Virus record (IMG/VR): IMGVR_UViG_3300030333_005352
Coordinates: 1-42,716 of that record
Origin: a virus
Strand: one strand, 5' to 3'
Length of the DNA stretch: 42,716 nt
Made by a program: the position numbers and the translations under genes. Positions 30,262 through 39,000 of this stretch are shown piece after piece. The notes beneath the pieces are model-generated. The model was not told the DNA's origin and ran no database searches. It was given only the letters and a program-made list of their open reading frames with translations. Position 1 is the stretch's first letter. Each line of letters opens with the position of its first letter.

Positions 30262-30445
30262 GTGCAGTGGGTTGGCAGGTAGAGTGGTTTCTACATCCAG
30301 AGCTCGAGAAAATCTAGTAATAAGAAGGAGAAACTGCGAGAACTGCGGTCATCGTTGGTACACGATCCAGTACCCAGAAATTGTTGTTGACGGAGACAAA
30401 ATAAAATGGAAAGGAGCTAAAGCCGATTACGTCCCTTACCCGTAA
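30167..30445 (+). CDS. Zinc-ribbon protein
   Basis: A 92-residue frame whose second half has CPKCSGLAGRVVSTSRA and CENCGHRWYTIQYP. The four cysteines with an Arg-rich bridge (VIRRRNC) are the zinc ribbon of NrdR-like and transcription-factor-type proteins. No ATP-cone follows, so it is not NrdR. The start is unsure: ATG 30167 is the longest, ATG 30230 or 30236 removes the overlap with the preceding gene. It is the last plus-strand gene here and overlaps the convergent gene by 29 bases. Confidence 0.7.
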   Translation: MKRSGVNRFYGVFKEEHLNRLMKMRQAQKCPKCSGLAGRVVSTSRARENLVIRRRNCENCGHRWYTIQYPEIVVDGDKIKWKGAKADYVPYP

Positions 30446-30653
30446 CATTCTCCAACTCCATTTCTAGGTAACCAATTCTGTTTACAGCACGTTCCAGAAG
30501 TTTTGCCTGGTAACGAGATTGCTTAAGTAGTGCTACACAAGTTTCAAGGACGTGTTCTGAGTTTTCATGCGTCTCTAATTCGCGTGTCTCCCTTTCGATA
30601 GCAAGGGTTTCTTCGTCGGTGAACTTGACATTAAGCCAATCTTTGAAGTTCAC
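30417..30653 (-). CDS. Hypothetical 78-aa helical protein
   Basis: A 78-residue acidic helical protein (FKDWLNVKFTDEETLAIERE, ETCVALLKQSRYQAKLLERA). I chose the GTG at 30653 because it overlaps the upstream TGA as GTGA, with GGGAGG in front; the longer ATG frame from 30686 overlaps that gene by 37 bases. No family recognised. Confidence 0.6.
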   Translation of the reverse strand: MNFKDWLNVKFTDEETLAIERETRELETHENSEHVLETCVALLKQSRYQAKLLERAVNRIGYLEMELENVTGKGRNRL

Positions 30654-30832
30654 CTCCTCCCTCCCTGGCTCCAGATGTGAAACCATTCCGCTGTGCTCGT
30701 TAATAGCTCTGTAGGCAACTCATCATGAAGTCTACTTACAGCGGCATTATGATAAGGGTCACCAGAATCGTAATACTCGAAAAAATCACGTAGATGAAGA
30801 GGGAAGGTTACTCTCCCTTTTGCTTTTTCCAT
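30650..30832 (-). CDS. Hypothetical 60-aa protein, RHH-like start
   Basis: A 60-residue protein (MEKAKGRVTFPLHLRDFFEY), with a strand then helix reminiscent of ribbon-helix-helix proteins but without clear second helix. It overlaps the upstream gene by 25 bases and the downstream GTG by 4. Function unknown. Confidence 0.6.
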   Translation of the reverse strand: MEKAKGRVTFPLHLRDFFEYYDSGDPYHNAAVSRLHDELPTELLTSTAEWFHIWSQGGRR

Positions 30833-30984
30833 TTTTCATAAATCAAAATTTCCTGGTGCAGTCCCGTATAGAGCCCATGCTTCGGATGCTCTGGACGATG
30901 ACGACCATCCTCAATATATAACTGATCCATCCTCATTACACGCTTACGATCTTCTTCTAGCCATTCTGTTTTGTAGCCAGTCAT
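30808..30984 (-). CDS. Hypothetical 58-aa protein
   Basis: An ATG frame of 59 codons (MTGYKTEWLEEDRKRVMRMD, then YIEDGRHRPEHPKHGLYTG), rich in His and charged residues. AAGGA precedes the ATG, which overlaps the stop of the upstream gene (ATGA). No family recognised. Confidence 0.65.
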   Translation of the reverse strand: MTGYKTEWLEEDRKRVMRMDQLYIEDGRHRPEHPKHGLYTGLHQEILIYEKWKKQKGE

Positions 30985-31127
30985 TTTCCTTTTTTCTTTT
31001 TAAGGTCTTCTAATGCTGCCTGAAGAAGTTGAATTACGCCATTAGATTTTAATTTTGGATTCAATGAAATAATTTCGCTAGCAGCAGCGACAAGAATCCA
31101 GAACCAAGCTTGTCCAAGGAAATCCAT
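30981..31127 (-). CDS. Small membrane protein, 48 aa
   Basis: An ATG frame of 49 codons with one membrane segment near the start (LGQAWFWILVAAASEIISL) and a Lys-rich end (LEDLKKKKGK). It resembles tiny membrane proteins common in marine cyanophages. AAGGA stands 6 bases before the ATG. Its stop overlaps the next ATG. A role in lysis, as holin or helper, is possible but unproven. Confidence 0.65.
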   Translation of the reverse strand: MDFLGQAWFWILVAAASEIISLNPKLKSNGVIQLLQAALEDLKKKKGK

Positions 31128-31136
31128 TGGATTAAG

Positions 31137-31310
31137 TCATAGTCCTCTCAGCCTACGCCCATTTTGAGTCTTAGCGAGATCCTTCTCTATTTGATTCAAC
31201 CTCCTAAAAATTTCTCTTATATCTCTCTCTCGACGATTGCTGATGTTCGCAATCGCCATCAAGAAGGCTGAAGCCGTAGCACCAATAATTGCGGCCCACA
31301 ATTCATTCAT
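31137..31310 (-). CDS. Small membrane protein, 57 aa
   Basis: An ATG frame of 58 codons. One membrane segment (LWAAIIGATASAFLMAIANI) is followed by a basic coiled-coil-like end (RRERDIREIFRRLNQIEKDL). This N-terminal anchor and charged tail is the plan of several phage spanin or holin-like proteins. It faces the plus-strand 31339 gene across 28 bases, so the two share one control region. Confidence 0.65.
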   Translation of the reverse strand: MNELWAAIIGATASAFLMAIANISNRRERDIREIFRRLNQIEKDLAKTQNGRRLRGL

Positions 31311-31338
31311 TTAATGTTGGAGCGTTTCTCATTACATC

Positions 31339-31773
31339 ATGCCTGAAGTCACTCTTCCTGTGGACCCCGAAAAGGACAACAAGAAAAAGAAAAAAGGCAT
31401 CATGGGCAAACTTCAAGACATCACTCCTGATAAAGAAGAACAGATCCAAATCATTGGTGTTGCAGTGCGGCTAGGAATTGTTATTTGGAGCGGATTCTGC
31501 CTGACGTTGGCGTACATAGATGTACCTGGATTCCCTAAACAGACCTTCGATCCAACCTTCATTGCTTCGGTGTTTACATCTACCCTCACGACCTTCGGCG
31601 TCCAGGCAGCTAAAGATAAAGGCAAAAATGGAATCACAAAAGAAGAAATGGAGCAGATGATCGCTGCCAATAACCGATCAGGTGGAGAACAAATCATCCG
31701 TGTCCAAACTCCCCTTAAGATCGAAGGTGCTGAAGTCGTTCCAGCAACTCAGCCCCCTACAGAGGAAGCATGA
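31339..31773 (+). CDS. Membrane protein, holin candidate
   Basis: A 144-residue protein with a basic start (KKKKKGIMGKLQDI), a membrane segment at about 38-60 (IIGVAVRLGIVIWSGFCL), a second apolar part at about 70-90 (FIASVFTSTLTTFGVQ), and a soluble acidic/basic end. Two segments plus charged ends fit class II holins, but many phage membrane proteins share this plan. Its stop overlaps the next ATG (ATGA), the first link of the exported-protein operon. Confidence 0.5.
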   Translation: MPEVTLPVDPEKDNKKKKKGIMGKLQDITPDKEEQIQIIGVAVRLGIVIWSGFCLTLAYIDVPGFPKQTFDPTFIASVFTSTLTTFGVQAAKDKGKNGITKEEMEQMIAANNRSGGEQIIRVQTPLKIEGAEVVPATQPPTEEA

Positions 31774-32279
31774 AACGATTACTACCTTTGCTGTTATTAA
31801 TTGCAGCTCCCGTCAATGCAGGCGGAATTTCACACAAGATTGTGGCCAGTTCTCAAGCAACTGTTGATGGTGCCTATTCAATTTCAAATCGCGTAGGCAG
31901 CTCTTACTCCATGAGTTCAACAGGTGTTACAGCTACAGCGATGGGAAGGCTGACCGCTCCAGCATCTGCAACTGCGGCTGCTACTTGGGGGACTGCCGGG
32001 ACTTACGCCCAAACAACTGCAGGAACATCAACGTCCTTCACTGAGACGATGCTTCAAGGAGATGTAGTAGCTGCAATGGGTAGCGGTTCAACTGTTGCCT
32101 CTGGTGTAGTTGCTTCGCTTCCTGCTTTTGGAAATGCCACAACATATTCAGGAGGAGTAGCTGGAGACTTAGCAGCCACGATCACTTCGGTTAGCGGCGG
32201 GACTGTGACGCTGACTCCCGGTGGGGCGGGCACTTCCATCATAGGAAGTATCTCTAGTGAATTATCAATAGGAAGGTAA
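31770..32279 (+). CDS. Exported Ala/Ser/Thr-rich protein
   Basis: A 169-residue protein with a signal peptide: MKRLLPLLLLIAAPVNAGG, cleavage after VNA. The rest is rich in Ala, Gly, Ser and Thr with no Cys, and alternates short strands (FNATTYSGGV-type, TITSVSGGTVTLTPG), as in secreted structural or fibre-like proteins. It is coupled to the 31339 gene and followed 2 bases later by the 37-aa membrane peptide. I know no family. It would be released into the periplasm or outside the cell. Confidence 0.65.
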   Translation: MKRLLPLLLLIAAPVNAGGISHKIVASSQATVDGAYSISNRVGSSYSMSSTGVTATAMGRLTAPASATAAATWGTAGTYAQTTAGTSTSFTETMLQGDVVAAMGSGSTVASGVVASLPAFGNATTYSGGVAGDLAATITSVSGGTVTLTPGGAGTSIIGSISSELSIGR

Positions 32280-32281
32280 GA

Positions 32282-32395
32282 ATGGGGACGGCTATTGCGA
32301 TCTGCTTCATGGCAGCCTTTACTTCAGTGATGATTATTCTCATCATGGGATATAGTTTCATCCATAGAAATAATCATCCAAATCATCCTAGATGA
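32282..32395 (+). CDS. 37-aa membrane peptide
   Basis: An ATG frame of 38 codons. Residues 3-29 (TAIAICFMAAFTSVMIILIM) form a membrane helix, and the end is NNHPNHPR. Its TGA overlaps the next ATG (ATGA), and it follows the previous stop by 2 bases. The tight fit supports a real gene. Confidence 0.6.
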   Translation: MGTAIAICFMAAFTSVMIILIMGYSFIHRNNHPNHPR

Positions 32396-32829
32396 AACGC
32401 TTTTTAGCGTTATTTTTAATACTTAGCGGGGCTAATTTACCAGCCCTAAGTGTTCCAGTGGTCCCAAATTTCTCTGCGGGATCAACCAGTAGTCGAACTG
32501 AATCGACCCAGAAAACAAATGAAATCATCAAAACTTATTCGTATTCAACTGGCTATACCTACACGGTAGGAGGAACAAATATTAAATCAGGTGCAGACGC
32601 AATCAGCCCTGGCGCTCAACAAGTAGGGACACAAACAATTAATGGTGTTTCTTCTTCTTGGACAGGGATAACACTTCAAAGTAAACCAGTATGGCAACAG
32701 CATACAGCTGGGGCGGCTACTAATTTCCAAGAATCTTATATGGGTCCAGGTTTAACGTCAGTAGTGGATATAAATAGAACAGTAGAAATACAGTCTGTGA
32801 CTGAGAGCACCTCAGTGTTCACTCAATGA
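32392..32829 (+). CDS. Exported protein, 145 aa
   Basis: A 145-residue protein with signal peptide MKRFLALFLILSGANLPALS. The mature part is Ser/Thr-rich (SAGSTSSRTESTQKTNEI, SYSTGYTYTVGG) with an aromatic centre (SSWTGITLQSKPVWQQ) and no Cys. Coupled by ATGA to the 37-aa gene and to the next gene. It could be a periplasmic or surface protein. No family recognised. Confidence 0.65.
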   Translation: MKRFLALFLILSGANLPALSVPVVPNFSAGSTSSRTESTQKTNEIIKTYSYSTGYTYTVGGTNIKSGADAISPGAQQVGTQTINGVSSSWTGITLQSKPVWQQHTAGAATNFQESYMGPGLTSVVDINRTVEIQSVTESTSVFTQ

Positions 32830-33518
32830 TTAGAATAAGATATCTAGCGTTTGCGCTAACACTCTCTTGCTCTAATGCTTACGCTAATAACATTAATGCT
32901 ACTTCTAATCCTGTTGCAAATTCCAGTGGGTCAGTCACGAATTTCGCGGTACAAAATCTCACGGGGCGGATGCCAACTCAACAATTCGGAGGAGGTATAG
33001 TTTGTCAAGGTGGGGTATTATCAATACAGCCTTTTTTAAGCTCTAATGTGTCATTTACTAGACCACATGAGCTGTACTATATGGAACCACAATATTCAAC
33101 TTTAGATGTAAAAGGAGCTTTTGATGATGACGGGAATGACATTGGAGATGGAGAAGTAGACGAGCCAGGTAAAGTTCTTTTCATGAAGCCAGTAAGAACT
33201 GGACAAAAAGAAAACTTCGCGATAAGTCCTGGCATCTCTCTGAGTTGGAATATCCCACTAGACAGAAGAGCAAGGCGCTTATGTCTTAGAAGTGCTGAAG
33301 CTCAAGCGAATATATGGGAAGCTTCCTTGCAAGATAAACGACTTTCTTATGAATTAGGACGTATGAAAATATGTGCAGAACAAATGAAACTCGGAGTACG
33401 TTTTAAAGCGAACAGCCGTTTCTATAACCTCTGCGAGGACGTCGAATTAGTCAACGCTCCAGGTGTTTTGCCCAACCACAGACACCCTATTTCTTTAGAG
33501 AAGTCCAAAGGCGAATAG
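32826..33518 (+). CDS. Exported cysteine-containing protein, 230 aa
   Basis: A 230-residue protein with signal peptide (IRYLAFALTLSCSNAYA). The mature part has RMPTQQFGGGIVCQGG, PFLSSNVSFTRPHELYY, ISPGISLSWNIPLD, then a helical section LCLRSAEAQANIWEASLQ and KICAEQMKLGVRF. It carries four Cys after the signal, suggesting disulphide bonds in the periplasm. The helix resembles coiled TolC-type or spanin-like helices only loosely. Its end overlaps the convergent 33487 gene by 32 bases. Similar genes occur in cyanophages without known role. Confidence 0.65.
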   Translation: MIRIRYLAFALTLSCSNAYANNINATSNPVANSSGSVTNFAVQNLTGRMPTQQFGGGIVCQGGVLSIQPFLSSNVSFTRPHELYYMEPQYSTLDVKGAFDDDGNDIGDGEVDEPGKVLFMKPVRTGQKENFAISPGISLSWNIPLDRRARRLCLRSAEAQANIWEASLQDKRLSYELGRMKICAEQMKLGVRFKANSRFYNLCEDVELVNAPGVLPNHRHPISLEKSKGE

Positions 33519-34224
33519 CTCTGTTCCTCTCTCTTTGAGCAGCTACCTTCTCTCGATAGGACAGAGGCTTCTCTTTCTTTTTTAAAACCTTCTTTGATAC
33601 CTTCTTGACTACAGGTTTGACTATCTTCATCAAGAGTTGAGATGCTGGCCGAGCAGTCAGAACTAATGTCGCCGAAAGGAATGTTGTCGCTCCAACCGTG
33701 AGCACTTGAGTCGGTGGGGGTATGTAATTATTGACGACTTCTGGAACAGGAAGATTTCTCCAGACAGCTACACATTCTCCAACTTCATTCCGTCGATAAG
33801 ATTCAACCACTTTGAATTGATATTTCCCCTTAGCTCCTATCGGAATATCATCAGGAGCAGGGCATGGAAGTTGAAGGTTTAAATTCTGCTCTAATGAAAA
33901 TTCTTCCTGTTTAGGAAGTTGTGTTTTCGTCTTCGCGGGTTCTACATAGTCCGAGATTTTTAAAGGCTGAGGAACGACTTTGATTCCTGGAGTTATATCA
34001 GGGGCTAGAAAGGCAGGAGCACCCCCGTCGCATAAGACGACATTCCCATCAGGATCTAAATCGTAATTTGCCGTTCCAGATGTTGGAGTATCTCTTGTTA
34101 ATGCACATGGCATATCGATAATCGGGAATCCCAAAGGAGGCCCAATCGCGACAGGAGGTTCAATGATGATCGGGGAAGGGATCTCCCTAACTTCGGGAAC
34201 TTTGGGTTCCTTTATCTCTGTCAA
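33487..34224 (-). CDS. Proline-rich membrane protein, 245 aa
   Basis: A 245-residue protein. The long N-terminal part is Pro/Glu-rich and extended (IKEPKVPEVREIPSPIIIEP), with Cys in the PCALTRDTP and PCPAPDD parts. A membrane segment lies at about 174-195 (VLTVGATTFLSATLVLTA), and a very basic cytoplasmic end follows (KKVSKKVLKKKEK). The only start upstream of residue 39 is a TTG overlapping the nuclease stop (TTGA). Pro-rich periplasm-spanning layout is reminiscent of TonB-type or spanin proteins. It probably belongs to the envelope module. Confidence 0.6.
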   Translation of the reverse strand: MTEIKEPKVPEVREIPSPIIIEPPVAIGPPLGFPIIDMPCALTRDTPTSGTANYDLDPDGNVVLCDGGAPAFLAPDITPGIKVVPQPLKISDYVEPAKTKTQLPKQEEFSLEQNLNLQLPCPAPDDIPIGAKGKYQFKVVESYRRNEVGECVAVWRNLPVPEVVNNYIPPPTQVLTVGATTFLSATLVLTARPASQLLMKIVKPVVKKVSKKVLKKKEKPLSYREKVAAQRERNRAIRLWTSLKK

Positions 34225-34736
34225 GGAATGAAGTCAGTTACTTTCATTAACTGCTTTTTAGGCTCATTTGGTTCTACTAATGTTCCCTTTGACCTCCGTA
34301 TCGCTTTTAATTCTTCAAAGTTTTTGTTCTTTGCCCCTCCGTCATAAGGCCATGCGTAACCCTCGGCAATCATCTGCTCATTTAAAGAGACAACATCGTC
34401 ACCCACATAGAGCCAACCTAAAAGACGACCATACTTACCAGTAGCAGAATCGCCAAGCTCAGTACGAACCATAAGCCCACGCCCTTTTGCTGCGGCATCT
34501 CGTAACTTATTGGTGAGCCAGTTGGTTGCATCGATTCCGAGAGGCTTTTCAACCTCATGGTCTGACGTTCTTTTCTCGGGGGTATCAACACCAGCAACCC
34601 TCACTCTTTGTTTAATACTTAGATCAAACCCTAAGTTAATGGTGATATCAATGGTATCCCCATCGATAATCCGATCTACTGAAGCAATTTTGTAATTCCA
34701 ACAGCTAACTCTGTTAGGTGGTGTCATGAATCCCAT
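34221..34736 (-). CDS. Staphylococcal-nuclease-type thermonuclease
   Basis: A 171-residue protein with the SNase core. VDRIIDGDTIDI provides Asp25 and Asp27, RVRVAGVDTPE provides Arg46, Asp51 and Glu54, and GKYGRLLGWLYV provides Arg104, matching the acid and arginine residues of the S. aureus enzyme. No signal peptide is seen, so it acts in the cytoplasm, probably cutting host DNA. The ATG follows the upstream gene by 2 bases. The gene is coupled by overlap to the proline-rich membrane protein. Such nucleases occur in other cyanophages. Confidence 0.9.
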   Translation of the reverse strand: MGFMTPPNRVSCWNYKIASVDRIIDGDTIDITINLGFDLSIKQRVRVAGVDTPEKRTSDHEVEKPLGIDATNWLTNKLRDAAAKGRGLMVRTELGDSATGKYGRLLGWLYVGDDVVSLNEQMIAEGYAWPYDGGAKNKNFEELKAIRRSKGTLVEPNEPKKQLMKVTDFIP

Positions 34737-34738
34737 GA

Positions 34739-34954
34739 TTATTTACCGAAAGAAGGGGTAGTTGACTTCCCAACAGCACCACCTGTCATTGATGGCATTT
34801 TGACTGATTTAGTGATGGATTTGATAATTTCAGTCTTGATCTTTTCATGGGTCTTTGGATTAGTGGCCCAACGATAAGAAAGGATCCCTCCTGCACCTAT
34901 TCCAAGAACAAGAACAAATGAAATAGCACTTAAAGCATTAAAAACTTTTTGCAT
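34739..34954 (-). CDS. Small membrane protein, 71 aa
   Basis: A 71-residue protein (start MQKVFNALSAISFVLVLGIG) with one N-terminal membrane segment (to about residue 25) and a basic Lys/Ser end. I chose ATG 34954 because it keeps the common start of this family; an ATG 15 bases upstream lies in the hairpin. The start follows directly on the T-run of the upstream terminator, so little mRNA is expected unless termination is incomplete. No function known. Confidence 0.6.
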   Translation of the reverse strand: MQKVFNALSAISFVLVLGIGAGGILSYRWATNPKTHEKIKTEIIKSITKSVKMPSMTGGAVGKSTTPSFGK

Positions 34955-34994
34955 GAAAAAACCCGCCATCCGATGACCAGAATAGCGGGCTTTT
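34955..34994 (-). terminator. Terminator after the exported barrel gene, abutting the next start codon
   Basis: Read leftward, AAAAGCCCGC pairs with GCGGGTTTTT (one G-T) around an 18-base loop, followed by T residues that end at the ATG of the 34739-34954 gene. It follows the 35042-35404 gene. Confidence 0.8.
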
Positions 34995-35041
34995 GTTTGT
35001 GTGAGGAGTGGATAGTTGTCGCTACCCACTCATAACTTTAC

Positions 35042-35404
35042 CTAGAAGTTCCAGGTTAGACCTGTCTTCAAGTTGTAAGAGTTATCACCAACCTCAGCGG
35101 TCAGGATTTCTCCCTCTGCATAAACGTTGATCTTCTCAGAAAGATCGACATCACCACCGATCTTGCCACCTAATTGAGTGGTGCCGTCCTCACCATCATC
35201 GGGATTGACGAAAGTTGGTCCTACTTGTGCATAAACACCAGCTCTGTCGCCAATGTTTGTCTTGTAACCTATGGCAGCGTTTATAGTGCTCCCAACATAA
35301 TCTGAACCGTAGAATCCACTGTTTCCTTCTACGTTAATATAGGGCCCCGCTACGGCAGCCGAACCAGAAACCAACGCAGCAGAAGCTACTAGAAGTGCTT
35401 TCAT
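35042..35404 (-). CDS. Exported barrel-like protein, 120 aa
   Basis: A 120-residue protein with signal peptide (MKALLVASAALVSGSAAVAG). The mature part alternates strands with Gly and aromatic residues (GFYGSDYVGSTINAAIGYKT, VYAQVGPTFVNP, GTTQLGGKIGGDVDLS) and ends in a strand with terminal Phe (LKTGLTWNF), the outer-membrane beta-barrel signature. Such short barrel-like proteins are frequent in cyanophages. GAGGAG stands 5 bases before the ATG. It is a separate unit with its own terminator. Expected location: outer membrane; function unknown. Confidence 0.75.
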   Translation of the reverse strand: MKALLVASAALVSGSAAVAGPYINVEGNSGFYGSDYVGSTINAAIGYKTNIGDRAGVYAQVGPTFVNPDDGEDGTTQLGGKIGGDVDLSEKINVYAEGEILTAEVGDNSYNLKTGLTWNF

Positions 35405-35448
35405 GTTCTCCTCACCAGAGAAAAATAACCGTTAAATATTAACTGTTT

Positions 35449-36054
35449 TTAGGCAGCAGGAGCAGTAGGCCAATCTGGCAAGTGGGGATTTGGATTTGTG
35501 ATCATTTTGCCAGTGGGAACCCCGTCTTTGTCTTCTTCTATTTGACTTGGAGCCTCGACTAGTTCTTTTAATTTCGTTGTAGTTGTCGCTTCGTCGATTT
35601 TTGCTTGTCTTTCATTGCACTTAACTCTTACTTGCTGTCTATACGTCAACCATTCACTAGAAATAGCTTTCCCATCAGTTTCTGATGCTCTAATTACCAT
35701 CCAATCAGAACTTGAAAGTAGCCCCTTGGCTGTCTCGTCTTGTTGAGCCTTTTTATAAGTCTTTAGCCCTTTCTCTATTAATTGATTTCCATCAGCATCT
35801 TTTATTTTCTCTCCAGTTTCCGCATCAACAGCTTCTTTGTCCTCTAATTGCTTGTCTATAAGTGTTTTCCCGTCAGAACTCCATCCCCAATAATATTGTC
35901 GATCATATGAAACCTCTGGTGCGACTTCTTCTATTCCAAGCCCCGACCATAAGCTTCTGTTGGCAACATTAGAAATCCACCCCGCAGGGTACACAACATC
36001 ATTGACAGTAAATCCTGTGTCTGGTTGGGGGTTTCCGTTCCGTGTGTAAGGCAT
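35449..36054 (-). CDS. Tail-fibre-assembly-like protein, 201 aa
   Basis: A 201-residue protein. It starts with NGNPQPDTGFTVNDVVYPAG and a Trp-rich part, then a charged middle, and then SSSDWMVIRASETDGKAISS and EWLTYRQQVRVKC. That W/YRQ/R pattern is the tail-fibre-assembly (Tfa-like) element. The end is acidic and Pro-rich (MITNPNPHLPDWPTAPA). It directly follows the 1334-aa adhesin, as Tfa genes follow fibre genes. Expected role: folding or capping of the adhesin tips. Confidence 0.65.
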   Translation of the reverse strand: MPYTRNGNPQPDTGFTVNDVVYPAGWISNVANRSLWSGLGIEEVAPEVSYDRQYYWGWSSDGKTLIDKQLEDKEAVDAETGEKIKDADGNQLIEKGLKTYKKAQQDETAKGLLSSSDWMVIRASETDGKAISSEWLTYRQQVRVKCNERQAKIDEATTTTKLKELVEAPSQIEEDKDGVPTGKMITNPNPHLPDWPTAPAA

Positions 36055-36089
36055 GACGATAAAAGAAGAGGCTTTTTAATTAGTACAGC

Positions 36090-39000
36090 TCACCTTGCAC
36101 GAGTGTACTTAAATGGGAATTCTGAAAACGCGATATATACATAATGTCCGCCATTCGCATTCACAGCGGCACCTGTATGACGCACTTTAAACCCAGTTGA
36201 GAGGATGTCTGCTGGATAACCTGCAGCAACAGCATCACTTTCTACAGCATTAGTGTTGACGACTAAATTCAAACCATAAGGGTTGTGTGGATCGCGAGCG
36301 GTGTCATATACCTCCCAATTACCAGTGGCATCAGTTCGCTTGAAGATGAGATATCTTGGCCTAAAACCTACATGAACACATGGTCCATCTGTTGATCCAT
36401 TGCCCGAATAACTTCCAAACCTACTAAGGCCTGTCTTTTCACTAAAGGCATAGGCCACATAATTTCCTGTATTCCCATTTACATTGCCAGAAGTACCTAA
36501 TGCAAATGTTGATGTATTTGCATCTGGTTTAACACTGTTCCAATGAACAGAGCCACTTGAACCGTCACCGTCATTATGTGTGTCATTAAATATTAATCTA
36601 CCTAGTCCACTGTGGGCAGTCAGCTCATGGTGCCAAACGATCCAATTACCATCACCACCACCACCGGTGCCTCTTTGTTTAATAATTAAAAGTTGACATT
36701 CTGCACCTAAACCGTGAGCAACCGTTCCAGTGCTGCCTGTTCCTGTCCAGCTAACAATAGACATACCATTTGTGGTATTAGCTCTAACCGTAGACGATAT
36801 TGTCCCGCCGCTAGGGGTTGAATTACTTCCACCCATATTCCAAGCCCAACTAACATAACTACCACTCGAAGCATTGCCCCCAGCGTTCCCTCCATAAGTA
36901 AAACCATCACTGTCAAAACTCTTTAATTCATCTGCATCTGTTCCTTCGGCGTTGCTACTAGAACTAGACAAATATTTAGTTGCTCCTCTTATTTGGTCGA
37001 AAAGATTTTGACCATTTGCACTATCACGACGTTTTACCCAAACGAGATCAGGAGCAAACCCAAAGCCACTTACAGCATGATCTGATCCTGTTCCTGTATA
37101 GAGAACAACATTAAAGTGTTCCAAAGGTTTTGCAATTGAAGGATCAGCAAGGAAAGCTGTTGAACAAGGATTGAAGCCTGAAGGAGCTGAATATGCGAAG
37201 GGTCTTTGTCCTGCATTTAAAGCGGAATTCACAGCATCAGCACCACCTGCACCAACTGTTGGGGCATATGGAGCATAATCAGCACTTACTGTCCACAAAG
37301 GATTACTGCCACTTGCAGGATCCCCTGATGCCATCCAAGTTCCATTTTTAGAGAACCATAATTTTCTACTATCTGCATCAAATGCAATACCTATAATGTC
37401 ATTAGTAGTGGCTGTTGGCAGACCAGATCCGGCCATGCTCCCATTGTGATAATACTGACCATTTGTAAGAACAATATAACTATTATGAGGAGAGTCTCCT
37501 GGAGGCGAATTCGTTATGCTTTGAGTAGAAAGACTTCCTATCCCATACTGTTGAATAGTGGAGTTAGTTAGAGTTATTTCGAAATACCATTTACCACTAG
37601 GGAAACCAAAAGTACTTGTAACTCGTTTCTGAGTGCCGCTACTCGCATCTAAATTTCCATTAGTCAAAGTACAGCCACTTGCCAACGGGTTCCACGTTGC
37701 ATAATTGCCGCTTACTTGTCCACCTGTCCCAGTATTATCCGCAGAATCACCATTAACTGGATGGTCTAAAAGTGAATCTGTATCTCGGGCAATTAGTCCA
37801 TTTTGTCCTGACATCACTGGGTTAAAATTCACGGTATATTTCGCCACTCCTTTGTATACACGGAGATCATTTAAATATATATTGGAATGTTGAATCGAAC
37901 CATTATAAGAACCAACATACCAAGATGTAGTTTGAGTCCAGTCTTTACTATCAGAATAAGAACCAGAATTCTGTATGCCATCGATATACCATCTTGTCGT
38001 CCCAAGGTTTCTAACTAACGCGCAGTGAGTCCATTTGCCTTGAGTTATCGTATTATCTGTGTCTAATAAACCAGCAACGAGTGCATGATTATAACGAAGT
38101 TTTCCACTTACAAAAAATAATTGGATTCCACCGGGATTTGCAAAAACATCTTTATTATTTGGGCTAGATTCATTAAGATATAACCAAAATTCTATTGTAA
38201 AATTACCAGTACCGAAAGCAAAATTACTACTTCCAGCAACTGTTAGATAGTCACCAGTTCCATCAAATTTAGCTGACGAACCATAAAACTTACTCTCTGC
38301 ACTAGATGCGGTTGCATCTCCATGACTAGTAACAGTTATTGCTGTGCCACCTGTATTTACATGATCATGCTCATCTGTAAGAACATCACCAGGAATTGCT
38401 AATACAAGACCACTGCCACCGGTCGTCCCCGCAAAGCTGTCTGTGCGATAGCCAGACCCTTTAGTTGCACCATATGTATCAGTTGTATTGTAAAAAGGTA
38501 AGGCACCATTTGCGGCTGAAACAGATGTAGGGCCACCTGTTACTACTTGTAGGTTTACAGGCCTAAAGTCTTTTCTGACAGCAGGAGTAAAATCACTAGT
38601 GTATTTACAGACGCCTTTATATACACGTAAATCATTCATAAACCCATTAAAGTTACCGTCTGTAGCTCCACTAGGTTCGGCAGCACCTATAGCTACTCCG
38701 GTACTGGCCGTTGTAGCTGTAACTGTACTTGTGACTTCGGCTATTTCCGAACCGTCAACAAAGGCTCTTAATTTATCATCAGAACCATTGTAAGTTACAG
38801 CTACATGATGCCATTGTTTGGCGCCCATGTTATGGGCAACATTTATATCAGGACTTGCAAAATCATCAGCATCGAATATTAGATTAGTACTACCTATAGC
38901 AAAGTCGAAACCATCATTGCTGTTCTGTGGTCCCCAACCAATAATCCACATTGCCGTTGGATAACCGTTTCCAGCGGGCATTTCATTTAGATATACCCAA

